NCBI RefSeq assembly: GCF_038562635.1
Contig: NZ_JBCFBO010000001.1
Span: 496,001-560,000, forward strand
Source: Methanobacterium sp.
Lineage (GTDB): Archaea > Methanobacteriota > Methanobacteria > Methanobacteriales > Methanobacteriaceae
Length of the DNA: 64,000 nt
Direction: 5' to 3'
Shown piece by piece: positions 1 through 8,527 of this stretch; position 1 is the stretch's first letter; every line of letters begins with the position of its first letter. Made by a program: the position numbers and the translations under genes. A model generated the notes under the pieces. That model was given only the letters and a program-made list of their open reading frames with translations, was not told where the DNA came from and searched no databases.

Positions 1-1
1 T

Positions 2-1162
2 TTAAAATCTGAAAGCGATGATGAAATCAAGAAATTAAATTCAAGATCCAAAATATTAAGCCAGGTAGAGTTAAAAGGAAAAAAACAGTTAGAATCAGAA
101 GAGATAGCAATAAAAACCCTGGAAAATAATTTAAATGACTTAAAATTATTAATAGATAAAGTATCACGTTTAGATGATTTAAAGAATAAGATTAATTCTG
201 TTTATACGAAATTAAACAGTTTTGATACAGATTTAAAATCAATAATAAAGGATTCTATTGAATTTGATGAAACTGATAAATACATAACTCATTTTGAAAC
301 TTTGCTTGATAAACTCAAAGAGTACAATAGAAGTCAAAAGGATATGGAGAACGTCAAATATCAATTTAAAAAGAATTTTGATAAAATAAAAGAAAATGAG
401 GGAAATATTGGTGTTTTAACTGCAGAAATTAATTCATTAAAACAGAATTTAGTCACTTTCCAGGCAAAGTTAGAGGAATTAAAAGATATACCTAATGAGA
501 TTGCTGAGGTAAAATTCAATTACCAGAAAACAGAGGAAGAGTTCCAGGAAGTAAAAGCAAAAATAGTTGAAACCAAAACACTCGCAGAAAAACTGCAAGA
601 GGATATATCTAAAGTCAAAGATGAAATCAACAAAAAGGAAAGTCTCAAGAAACAGTTGGATAAGTTCAATGATTATCATATCTGGCTCAATGATTACCTG
701 ATTCCTACACTCAGCTTGATAGAAAAACATGTGATGCAGAAAAGGTACGAAGAGTTTAATGGTGATTTCCAGAAATGGTTCAGTATTCTGATTGAAGACA
801 TTTCAAAAACAGCTAAAATTGACGAAGAATTCACGCCGATTGTAGAACAGGACGGGTTTGAACAGGATATTAATTATTTAAGCGGCGGCGAAAAGACCAG
901 CGTGGCATTAGCCTACCGTTTAGCTTTAAATAATATCGTTCAGAAAGTTTCTACAGGAATGAAATCTAATTTATTGATATTAGACGAACCAACCGATGGT
1001 TTCAGCAGGGAACAGCTGTACAAGGTCAGGGAAATTTTAAATGAACTGGACTGCCCACAGGTTATCATTGTGTCTCATGAAAGAGAACTTGGAAGCTTTG
1101 CAGACAATGTGTTTAAAGTGGAAAAAATCGATGGAAATTCCTGCGTTACTTTAAGCGGATGA
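2..1162 (+). CDS. rad50: Rad50-like DNA double-strand-break repair ATPase, C-terminal part (5' end outside window)
   Basis: The reading frame is open from the window edge, so the gene begins upstream. The first ~270 visible residues are charged, heptad-rich coiled coil (many Lys/Glu/Leu). After them comes the C-terminal ATPase lobe with the ABC signature LSGGEKTSVALAYRLALN (about 884-937) and the Walker B/D-loop LLILDEPTDGFS (about 972-1007), followed by a switch His in IIVSHERE. This order is that of Rad50, the SMC-like partner of Mre11 in DNA end processing. The CXXC zinc hook would lie upstream and is not seen. An SbcC-like or generic SMC ATPase is the alternative. Confidence 0.9.
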   Translation, partial: LKSESDDEIKKLNSRSKILSQVELKGKKQLESEEIAIKTLENNLNDLKLLIDKVSRLDDLKNKINSVYTKLNSFDTDLKSIIKDSIEFDETDKYITHFETLLDKLKEYNRSQKDMENVKYQFKKNFDKIKENEGNIGVLTAEINSLKQNLVTFQAKLEELKDIPNEIAEVKFNYQKTEEEFQEVKAKIVETKTLAEKLQEDISKVKDEINKKESLKKQLDKFNDYHIWLNDYLIPTLSLIEKHVMQKRYEEFNGDFQKWFSILIEDISKTAKIDEEFTPIVEQDGFEQDINYLSGGEKTSVALAYRLALNNIVQKVSTGMKSNLLILDEPTDGFSREQLYKVREILNELDCPQVIIVSHERELGSFADNVFKVEKIDGNSCVTLSG

Positions 1163-1384
1163 TTTTCATTTTAAATTTTATTTTATTCAAATTAATTTAT
1201 TTTAAGAGATAATATCAAAGAGCTTATACCATAATTTTTGTATTATTATTTCTATAATATATACTATGAATTAACTCTAAATGACCCTAATAAACATACA
1301 GCCCGATAATTCACATTATTAATCATTATGAAATATATTTATATTATATGATGTTCCGTAAATAATCTGTTAAAATTAATGGGG

Positions 1385-1830
1385 TTTAAGGAAAACTATG
1401 TTTTTTCTGAACTCCAAAAATATTGAAACTATCAAAAATCGAAGATTTTCAATGTTTATGGAACATAGCTCCGTAATTATGAAAATTGAAACATGCAAAA
1501 ACTATCAAAAACGTAATTTTTGATGCATAAAATTATAAATTTCGATGGATTTTCACATGTTTGCGAAGTTCTCAAGAATCTATATGATTTTTGGAACACA
1601 ACTATAAAATATTTGTAAATTATGCTTCGCAAATGTGATAAATTCGCAGAATTTTGAGGGGAATTTTTGGAGGTTATCAAAAATTCATTCTGAATTTTTG
1701 GAACCCCATAAAAATTAAAAATTTTTTGGAGGTTATCAAACACGATGTGTTTGGAACCCCAAATCAAAGATTTGGAGGTTGAAGGAAAATACTACGTATT
1801 TTCCTGAACCCCAAATATGAAATATTTGGA
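1385..1830. repeat. Array of tandem short hairpins upstream of the transporter gene
   Basis: This gene-free stretch is a chain of 7-9 bp stems with 3-5 nt loops. Clear ones are 1504-1524 (ATCAAAAA/TTTTTGAT), 1679-1699 (AAAAATTCA/TGAATTTTT), 1737-1753 (CAAACAC/GTGTTTG), 1759-1775 (CCAAATC/GATTTGG), 1784-1804 (GGAAAATAC/GTATTTTCC) and 1811-1829 (CCAAATAT/ATATTTGG). Stem sequences differ, but the spacers repeat: GGAGGTTATCAAA before and GGAACCCC after. Conserved spacers with covarying stems argue for a repeat family whose RNA or cruciform structure matters, not simple low complexity. Confidence 0.75.
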
Positions 1831-1866
1831 GGCTTTAAAACGAATTTAAATTTAAAGAATTTAGGC

Positions 1867-3216
1867 ATGCCTTTGGCCATAATTGCATTTATAGTGGTTA
1901 TGCTAATTCCTTTAAATGGTCTGAGTTATCAGGGGCATGCTGCAATTGCACTGCTTGTATTCGCCATAATAATGTGGGCGACTGAGTCCGTACATTTAGC
2001 AGTTACTTCTTTAATTATACTTTTCATACAACCTATAATTGGAGTAGAAAGTTTTGATAATGCAGTAATTGGTTTTGCAAATCCAATCATATTCTTGATG
2101 ATTGGAGGGTTCATCATAGCAGAAGCAATCCGTAAAAGCGGACTTGCACAGCGGTTAACCTATGCAATGCTCAATAAGTTAGGTACAAGTCCTGGAAGAA
2201 GCCTTTTTGTTGCAGTTTTCTCAACTGGAATTCTTTCAGCGTGGATTGAAAACGTAGTGGCATTCGCCATGCTGTTACCTATCATTAAGGAGATTATACC
2301 TTTAATGGGTATTAACGATGCTGAAAAAGGAAAAAGTAATTTTGCAAAAGCTATGGTTCTTGGAGCTTCCTACGGTTCTCTAGCCGGTGGATTAGGTACA
2401 GAGATAGGAACTGCTCCCAACCTGATGGCAGCAGCATATACTCATCTACCATTTTTAAACTGGATGATATTCGGATTTCCACTGGCAATAGTATTAATGC
2501 TTATCATATGGAAATTCCTTGGTTTCATGTTCCCATTTGAAGTTAAAGGAATAATAGGTGGAAAAGAGACAATCACTTCAAAAATAGAAGAGTTAGGCTC
2601 TATAACAAAGACAGAGAAAATAACACTTGGAATACTGCTATTTACCATACTTCTATGGGTTACAGCAAGTTTCACAGGAATTAACAGTTACTCTGTTGCA
2701 CTGATCGGTGCGGTCCTCTACTTCATATTTGGTGTTGTTGACTGGAAAGATGCTCAAACCAATGTTGATTGGGGTTTAATTATCTTCTTTGGAGGGGCAT
2801 TAAGCTTAGGGGCAGCATTACTCAACACAGGAGCAGCTTCATGGTTAATAAAAGATATTGTAGCCATGTTAGGAAGCAATCCGTCAACACTGCTGATAAT
2901 GCTTGTACTCATGATTATAGGTGTAATCATCACCCAGGTAATGTCAAATATAGCATTATCAGCTATTTTGATACCATTATCAGTGACTTTAGCGCAAGCA
3001 CAGGGACAACCAATAGGCGTTTATGCAGTACCAGTTGCAATAGCATGTAGCCTATCATTCATGTTGCCAATGGCAGACCCAACAGTAGCAATGGCTTATG
3101 GTACAAAATATGTAAACATTAAAGAGATACTCAAAGCAGGAGTACCTTTAATTGTAATAGGAATCATAGTGACTATAATAATCCTATTAACAATAGCAAG
3201 ACCATTTTTAGGGTAA
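1867..3216 (+). CDS. DASS/SLC13-family anion or dicarboxylate transporter
   Basis: A 449-residue polytopic membrane protein with about 11-12 hydrophobic segments. Segments such as WATESVHLAVTSLIILFIQPIIG and the Asn/Thr-rich re-entrant stretches near GTAPNLMAAA and MPMADPTVAMAYG resemble the DASS family, which moves dicarboxylates, sulfate or related anions with Na+. The ATG at 1867 has no ribosome-binding site. The frame stays open upstream to 1783 and encodes GFKTNLNLKNLG just before it, as expected for a DASS N-terminus. A GGAGG (1828-1832) lies 7 nt before an in-frame ACG at 1840, so the true start may be upstream. Substrate cannot be told. Confidence 0.85.
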   Translation: MPLAIIAFIVVMLIPLNGLSYQGHAAIALLVFAIIMWATESVHLAVTSLIILFIQPIIGVESFDNAVIGFANPIIFLMIGGFIIAEAIRKSGLAQRLTYAMLNKLGTSPGRSLFVAVFSTGILSAWIENVVAFAMLLPIIKEIIPLMGINDAEKGKSNFAKAMVLGASYGSLAGGLGTEIGTAPNLMAAAYTHLPFLNWMIFGFPLAIVLMLIIWKFLGFMFPFEVKGIIGGKETITSKIEELGSITKTEKITLGILLFTILLWVTASFTGINSYSVALIGAVLYFIFGVVDWKDAQTNVDWGLIIFFGGALSLGAALLNTGAASWLIKDIVAMLGSNPSTLLIMLVLMIIGVIITQVMSNIALSAILIPLSVTLAQAQGQPIGVYAVPVAIACSLSFMLPMADPTVAMAYGTKYVNIKEILKAGVPLIVIGIIVTIIILLTIARPFLG

Positions 3217-3228
3217 TAATAAATTGTT

Positions 3229-3268
3229 AAAAGTAGAATTTTTATATTCTACCTTTTATTATTTTTTT
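3229..3268 (+). terminator. Terminator hairpin after the transporter gene
   Basis: AAAAGTAGAAT (3229-3239) pairs with ATTCTACcTTTT (3246-3257) around a 6-nt loop and is followed by TTATTATTTTTTT. It sits between the transporter and the convergent lipoprotein gene and can act for the plus-strand gene. Confidence 0.6.
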
Positions 3269-3303
3269 AAACATAAAACCAGTTTTAATTATGTAATTTT
3301 TTT

Positions 3304-3633
3304 TCATTCTACAATAACTCTGCCTCTTATTGATGAATTTAATCCATCATAGTAATTATATTCTCCTTCTTTATCAAAAGTATATGTGAATGTATCTCCT
3401 TTGTTTAAAGTTGGACTCTCAAAGTTTCCAGTATCACTTACTATTTTACAGGGAGTATTATCCTGATTAGTCCATCTAACCATTGCTCCTGACGTAACAT
3501 ACATTGGGTTTGGTTTAAATGTAGAATTTCCAACAGTAATTGTATTAGTTTGCTTTTCCTGCGTACAGCCAGATGCCGAAGTTACTCCTATGACCATAAG
3601 AATTATTCCAATTCTTATAAGATTTGAGTTCAT
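3304..3633 (-). CDS. Cupredoxin-fold lipoprotein without copper ligands
   Basis: 109 residues with a lipoprotein signal peptide (hydrophobic stretch, then TSASGC, Cys as likely lipidation site). The mature part follows the plastocyanin-like plan: NSTFKPNPMYVTSGAMVRWTNQD, then DTFTYTFDKEGEYNYY and GRVIVE. The type-1 copper positions are replaced. The usual His after V-P is Cys (NTPCKIV), and the usual Y-H-C-x-x-H-P-x-M loop reads Y-Y-D-G-L-N-S-S-I, so His, Cys, His and Met are all lost. It is probably a surface protein using the fold as a scaffold. It is transcribed toward the transporter. Confidence 0.8.
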   Translation of the reverse strand: MNSNLIRIGIILMVIGVTSASGCTQEKQTNTITVGNSTFKPNPMYVTSGAMVRWTNQDNTPCKIVSDTGNFESPTLNKGDTFTYTFDKEGEYNYYDGLNSSIRGRVIVE

Positions 3634-3921
3634 GATTTAACTATTATCCCATGTTAGATAATAATTTAACTAAATATTGTATTATAAATGAGTTCAGTAT
3701 ACAGTATCTAAAATATACATAAAAGAATCTAGCTTCTATTTTTAATTTTCAATACCAACACATCATGATTACCTTATAAATCATCATACAATTTATCATT
3801 TTAAACCATTGAAAACTATTAGTATGTTGAATCAGAAAGTTATATAGTGAATTTCATTATTTAAAACTGATATCATCAAAAATATGTAAAAATACTTCTA
3901 AACATTAAAAGATGTGATTAA

Positions 3922-4386
3922 ATGATTACCATTACCCAAAAAGAAAATCTAGTTTTAAACCAGATTAAATATTTTCAGGCAGAATACAGTAACGGAGTAC
4001 CTTCCAATATTTTAAAGTTAGACCTTTCCATGTCAGAAACTGAATTTAAAGATATACTAACAAATTTAGAAAATAAGGACCTCATATCCCGAAATGATAA
4101 TTATATTAAAGCTAATGCAGTCGATGCAAAGATTAATGCAGTAGAATCAAGGGCAGACGTTTTAAGAGAAGACCTTAATCAGACAGAGAAAAAAACATTT
4201 GAACTTATCACAAATTTAGCCAGTGATGGGTTTATTTCAAGGCATTTTTTAGAAGGAAATCTTCTTTATGGTGATTTAAAATTGAATAACCTCCAGATGT
4301 ACCAAATTATCGTATCCCTTGAAAATAAGGGTTTAATCAAAAAAATCCAAAAGAAAGATGGGGAGTATTATAACGTTAAGATGTAG
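3922..4386 (+). CDS. Winged-helix-like protein, possible transcription regulator
   Basis: 154 residues that look like two copies of a small helical DNA-binding domain joined by a helical linker. Both halves carry a helix followed by a wing-like strand pair: ILTNLENKDLISRNDNYIKA in the first (about residues 45-65) and IIVSLENKGLIKKIQKKDGEYYNVKM at the C-terminus. The repeated xLENKxLIxK motif is typical of winged helices of the MarR or replication-initiator kind. The start ATG follows GATGTGATTAA, a weak ribosome-binding site. No partner gene is obvious; function inferred only from fold-like pattern. Confidence 0.6.
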   Translation: MITITQKENLVLNQIKYFQAEYSNGVPSNILKLDLSMSETEFKDILTNLENKDLISRNDNYIKANAVDAKINAVESRADVLREDLNQTEKKTFELITNLASDGFISRHFLEGNLLYGDLKLNNLQMYQIIVSLENKGLIKKIQKKDGEYYNVKM

Positions 4387-4439
4387 CGTTTAATGCCTGT
4401 TTTGACATATATTTTTATGAAAATGTATTATACTCTTTG

Positions 4440-4576
4440 AAAATAATAAGTCATAAATGTGCAGCTGCATCTATTCACAAAAGATGCAAAGTATATATAA
4501 CATATAACAATAGTTAAATTTGCCATTAACATTAAGTATTCCTGGACTTCTTTGTGATGTCCCGGTTATTTTTTTT
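4440..4576 (+). ncRNA. Putative small RNA gene of a dispersed repeat family (copy 1)
   Basis: The block contains GTGCAGCTGCAT (4459-4470), a TATA box AAAGTATATATAA (4488-4500), CCATTAACATTAAG about 25 nt downstream where transcription would begin, then CCTGGAC...GTCCCGG forming a hairpin with one mismatch, ending in TTATTTTTTTT. This is promoter, short transcript and terminator in about 90 bp. A near-identical block lies inverted at 63.54-63.72 kb and a decayed one at 5065-5190. No open reading frame fits, so an RNA product of about 55 nt is inferred. Confidence 0.5.
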
Positions 4577-4623
4577 GTAATAATTTCACAATATTTATTA
4601 AATATTTAGGTAATAATATTACT

Positions 4624-5058
4624 ATGGTCACTCCAAATAATGTAAACCCCGTTGAAATTCTGATTATTGAAAGAAATCCAAAAAATTTGGAGCTGTTAAT
4701 TGAAGCTTTCAAATATTCTGAACTTTCATACAATATAAGTTTCGCTGGAAATGCAGAACAAGCCTTGAAAATGATATTTCAAACAAATGAATTCAAAAAA
4801 TCAGGAAAACCAGACCTCATAATATCTGATATCATAACTTACCATAATGAAGTTAGGAAAAAAATTTTAGATATAATTATTAAAAGAGAAGCTATAAAAT
4901 GCATCCCTACAGTTATTTTAAGTTCTTTAAATGAAATAGAAACAATTGAAATACAAAACTGCCCTAATTTATTGTTATATAAACCAAAAACTTTAGAAGA
5001 AAATAAAAAGGTAGTACATTCCATAGAAAAATTTTGGCTTAGCTTAAATAAAAAATAA
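4624..5058 (+). CDS. Single-domain response regulator (receiver domain)
   Basis: 144 residues forming one receiver (CheY-like) domain without output domain. The phospho-acceptor Asp is in PDLIISDI (about residue 63), the Thr/Ser in VILSS and the Lys in LLYKPKT. The acidic pair after strand 1, usually Asp-Asp or Glu-Asp, reads Glu-Arg (IIERNP), so Mg2+ binding may be weak. Family members pass phosphate from histidine kinases to other proteins. It sits between two copies of the small-RNA repeat. The start follows an AT-rich region without a ribosome-binding site, suggesting a leaderless transcript. Confidence 0.85.
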   Translation: MVTPNNVNPVEILIIERNPKNLELLIEAFKYSELSYNISFAGNAEQALKMIFQTNEFKKSGKPDLIISDIITYHNEVRKKILDIIIKREAIKCIPTVILSSLNEIETIEIQNCPNLLLYKPKTLEENKKVVHSIEKFWLSLNKK

Positions 5059-5064
5059 CTCACA

Positions 5065-5190
5065 CATATGCAGCCTCATCTAATCATAAAAATGTAAAGT
5101 ATATAACCATAAAAATAATAATTTGAATTAGACCATTAATATTAAGATTCCTGAACAACTTTACCCTGACTCCATAATACTTTTTTTTAC
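5065..5190 (+). repeat. Decayed copy of the small-RNA repeat (copy 2)
   Basis: Shares CATATGCAGC-TCATCTA-TCATAAAA, AAAGTATATAACCATAAAA, GACCATTAATATTAAGATTCCTGAAC and a final run of T (ACTTTTTTTTACAG) with the copies at 4440 and 63.6 kb. The terminator stem is broken (CCTGAAC without its partner), so it is probably a relic. Confidence 0.5.
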
Positions 5191-5348
5191 AGGTCATCAG
5201 CTGGATCTATTGGGAAATATTTAGTCCCGATAAAAATAAAAAATAAATAAAAGGGATTTTTCAAAAGTAAAGTAAAATTCCTATTACATAATGCGCATTT
5301 TGTACATGGAAAAGTGGATCTATCTTCGTTAATAAATAAAAAAATAGT

Positions 5349-6565
5349 TTATTTTATATTATTTTTTATAGCTGATTTTTTAAACTGTTCTGCAAGCTCA
5401 GGATCTGAATTAACCACTTTAACAGGCCACATTAAAGGTTTAGTTTGTTTATCCCTTTCAGCTAATTTTTCCTCAAATGATTGTTTAAGCCCTTTAACTT
5501 CATCAGATTCAAAGTAACAGTCTCAATACGTTCAATACTCAAATAAGGCAAAACATCCAAATAGTCTTTTTTCAATCAATAAATATCCTGCTTAATATAA
5601 GCTTCAGTCACATTACTTACTTTATGACCTATAAGCCATTCACTATCCAAACTATCAAACCATTATTTTTAAGTGTTGAAACAAAAAATTTACGAATACT
5701 ATGAGATCTAAAAAATCGTTGCCTTCCATACCACCCAAAACCAGCAGTATCATTAACCTGGAAAAATGCATTGAAACAGATTTAGCTTTCATTACATTTC
5801 CTTCAAAACCAAATAAAATATCATCTTGGACGTAGAAACATGTTTAAATGTATCTTCTAAAAAGTCATTTATTGCTTTATTACTTTCAGGAGAACTAAAT
5901 GTAATATACGGCATTCCTGTTTTAATACACCTTATACCCCACATAGGAATATTAGTCTCTTTTTGACGCGATTTTTGTATAAGTCTATATCGGATATATC
6001 AAAATCAGTGATTTCATGTGTTTTTAAATAATCATTAAGAGTTAAATGTCTTACTTCAGCTTGTCCCATTCCTGAACTCAACATAAACTTTATGATTGCA
6101 GCGTATCGTAAGTTAGCATATTTTAATATCTTCTTAATGTCTTCTTTGGTGGGTATATCTTTGATAGTTATTAATTTATCTTCATCATGAATATTGCAGC
6201 GTATGTGGGGTAATTCTATTTCAAATTCTTTGTAAAATGTTTTTATTGTTCATATACTGTTTGTTATGTAATTAGGGCTTTTATTTTCTGTTTTAAGGTA
6301 ATGTACGTATTGTTGCAAGTATTTCTTTATTTTACGGTTTTTCATCCGTATTCTTTCTTCCTCTTCAGCTTCTTCTATTAATTCTGTAGGAGTCTTTTTT
6401 GTGAATTTGCAGTACTGTTTTAGTTGTCTGGTATATTGGTCTATTGATACTGGTTTGAGATGTTGGTTTTCTAAGAAGTCTATTAAGTGTGGATCTTTTT
6501 TATGTTTATGTAATTTAATTTGTTTTATATGTATAAACGTTAAATTACGTTTATGGAATGGGGAA
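5349..6565 (-). pseudogene. Broken tyrosine recombinase (integrase) pseudogene
   Basis: Reading the minus strand in changing frames gives a recognisable integrase. From the 5' side: KKDPHLIDFLENQHLKPVS, then KKTPTELIEEAEEEE, an in-frame TGA near 6248, TIKTFYKEFEIELPHI, LSSGMGQAEVRHLTLNDY, then after frameshifts RFFRSHSIRKFFVSTLK with the H-x-x-R catalytic motif, and EWLIGHKVSNVTEAYIK before a C-terminal tail ending at TAA (5349-5351). At least one stop and two or more frameshifts make it inactive. The domain order matches the intact integrase at 13367, so it is the remnant of a related integrated element. The 5' end is not well defined. Confidence 0.85.
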
Positions 6566-6746
6566 TATTATTGCTGTAAATTTTAAATTTGTAATATATT
6601 TTTTTTAATTTTAATATTAAAACTTAATTAAGGGTTTAAGTGCCATAAATAGATTAAAAAAATAGTTATTTTTATATTTAAGCTTTGATAATCCATATAA
6701 AAATATTTAAATACTAATTTTAATAAAAGTATTACATGGTGATCTT

Positions 6747-7058
6747 ATGGCTGAAGAAGGAAATACTGAAAAAATACCTGTTTCCCCTGCAACATTTGTA
6801 TATCACACTGAAGATGAATACATAATGGAAGTAGAGCTTCCAGGCGTGAAAAAAGAAGATATAAACATTAACGTGACTGAAAATACATTCTGTGTTAGAG
6901 CCCCAAGAAGAAATACAGAATATAACGGATGCTGGGTACTTGCTCACGATTTTGATCCAGATAAAGGCAGTGCACAATATGAAAACGGATTATTAACCAT
7001 TAGAATGCCTTTAACTGAAGAAAGGGAAAAACCAAGCCGGGAAATAGATGTAATGTAA
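6747..7058 (+). CDS. Small heat-shock protein, Hsp20/alpha-crystallin family
   Basis: 103 residues, nearly all alpha-crystallin domain: YIMEVELPGVKKEDININVTEN matches the start of the domain and YENGLLTIRMPL its C-terminal A-x-x-x-n-G-v-L strand. It would act as an ATP-independent holdase on unfolding proteins in the cytoplasm. It is shorter than typical members (about 140-150), with a brief N-terminal arm and no obvious C-terminal I-x-I motif, which could limit oligomer size. The ATG follows GGTGATCTT, a strong ribosome-binding site. It stands alone between AT-rich spacers. Confidence 0.85.
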   Translation: MAEEGNTEKIPVSPATFVYHTEDEYIMEVELPGVKKEDININVTENTFCVRAPRRNTEYNGCWVLAHDFDPDKGSAQYENGLLTIRMPLTEEREKPSREIDVM

Positions 7059-7280
7059 ATATAAATTAAATCTTTTCTATTTTTTTCAATTTCCAAATAA
7101 TTTCGTAAATTATTTTAAAAGTTCTTTCACCGAAAAACTAGTTCAATGATTTGTAAAATTCAATATATAAATTTAAAAATAAGCTGCGCATTTTCCATTT
7201 ATCCCATTTAATAGATCAAAAAAATAAAAAAAAAGAGGTATTCACATAATCATATTTTAAATTGTATTTACAATTGCCAG

Positions 7281-8045
7281 TTATGCACATCGGGTTTCAT
7301 TTGTACTGTTTGTCGTTTTTGTAGTGTTAGTTGTTGTAGTTGTTTTAACAATTATATTGGTGAAATATCCATTTACAACTTTTCTGCCATTAATGACACC
7401 ATTGTAAGGAACTAAATAAACTCCACGGTGGTCATGGGATTTTCCATGGATCAAACAAAAGTCCATATCGGTATCGCCAGCAACCCACAGCCCTTCAGGA
7501 GATGTCAATTGTACCGGGCCTTGTTCAAAATATAGAACTCCCCAGTGGTGTGTTGCAGGATTATAATTATAAAAAACACGTGTATGATAATTATAATCTT
7601 TATACAAGCAGCAGCTGCATCTTCCAGTTGCATAAACATATTTACTGGTTACAACCACGTTATATGCTCCTACGCCGCATTTAGACACGGTAGCTACAGA
7701 TTTATATTTCCAACACCATTTCCATGTGTATTTCAACGAATATTTCCATGTGTACTTCCAGGTATATCTCCACTTGTACTTCCATGTTCCGTTGCTTTTG
7801 TACCAGTGTTTATACCACTGTTTATGCCACGATTTGTACCAGTGCTTATACCATTTTTTATAATAATATTTGTACCATATTTTAGCTTTTGTAGTGGACG
7901 CTGCATTCACTTTTAAAACGCTGCTATTATCATTTAAACTAATTTTAGCATCTTCATTCGAAGTGGATTGTGCACCTACTGAAGGAAGAATGAACGCTAG
8001 CATAAATACCACTAATATAACTGCGATAAATGATTGTCGCTTAAT
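7281..8045 (-). CDS. Secreted protein with Trp/Tyr/Lys repeat region
   Basis: Signal peptide (IKRQSFIAVILVVFMLAFILPSVGA), a short linker ending LKVNAAS, then about 60 residues made almost only of Trp, Tyr, Lys and His in units like KHWYKSW and KYTWKYTW, then a C-terminal domain (NVVVTSKYVYATGRC through KVVNGYF) and a Thr/Asn tail. The C-terminal domain is shared with the neighbour at 8528; I do not recognise the family. The aromatic-basic repeat is absent from the neighbour and could bind polysaccharide or pseudomurein. Start: GGAGG (8053-8057) lies 7 nt before an in-frame ATT (8045); a GTG at 8099 is the alternative but would place an inverted repeat and the ribosome-binding site inside the gene. 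Confidence 0.7.
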   Translation of the reverse strand: MKRQSFIAVILVVFMLAFILPSVGAQSTSNEDAKISLNDNSSVLKVNAASTTKAKIWYKYYYKKWYKHWYKSWHKQWYKHWYKSNGTWKYKWRYTWKYTWKYSLKYTWKWCWKYKSVATVSKCGVGAYNVVVTSKYVYATGRCSCCLYKDYNYHTRVFYNYNPATHHWGVLYFEQGPVQLTSPEGLWVAGDTDMDFCLIHGKSHDHRGVYLVPYNGVINGRKVVNGYFTNIIVKTTTTTNTTKTTNSTNETRCA

Positions 8046-8052
8046 TATATCG

Positions 8053-8090
8053 CCTCCTAGTCCTAAATTATTAATACACCTACATAGGAC
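8053..8090 (-). promoter_or_regulatory. Leader element: inverted repeat GTCCTA/TAGGAC plus GGAGGCG
   Basis: Reading the minus strand: GTCCTA, 19 nt, TAGGAC, TA, GGAGGCG. The same arrangement stands before the paralogous gene (9027-9063). The arms could form a stem just ahead of the ribosome-binding site, or serve as an operator. AATTTATATGTCATATAAAA further upstream (8110-8135) is a likely TATA region. Confidence 0.6.
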
Positions 8091-8527
8091 ATTACGCACC
8101 TAAATAATAATCAATTTTATATGACATATAAATTTTTTTATTTAATTCGACAAAAAAGAAGCCATTAAAATCTATTTTAATATTTAAAGCTCTATTAGAA
8201 TTTATTTCCGAAAGCCATTTCCAATCAACTCACTTCAATTAATTTTTAAACTATTCCTAAAATAGCAGAGTAATATTAATGAGTAAATTATGGAACAATG
8301 TATTAATTAAAAGACATTATCATTTAAAACTATATCCAAATTAATCTGCGGAATTTAATTAATAATACAGTGAATAAGAAGTATAAATCAAGAAAATAAA
8401 TTTATTCAGACATATGTTTTTAAAAATAGTCAGTTAAAACTTAATTAACCAAATTTTTAGATCATTTAAAAATAAAAAATCTGGATTTGCGTTAATCCAG
8501 TTTTTCTAAATAGCAGTTATTAAATAT

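Noticed and set aside
1477..1767. Minus-strand open frame through the hairpin array
   Set aside because: A by-product of the AT-rich palindromes; no ribosome-binding site and no protein-like pattern.
6401..6586. Plus-strand frame opposite the broken integrase
   Set aside because: Antisense shadow; the minus-strand translation is clearly recombinase-like.
7502..7916. Plus-strand frames opposite the Trp/Tyr/Lys repeat
   Set aside because: Products rich in Val/Phe/Pro repeats mirror the codon repetition of the real gene; no start signals.
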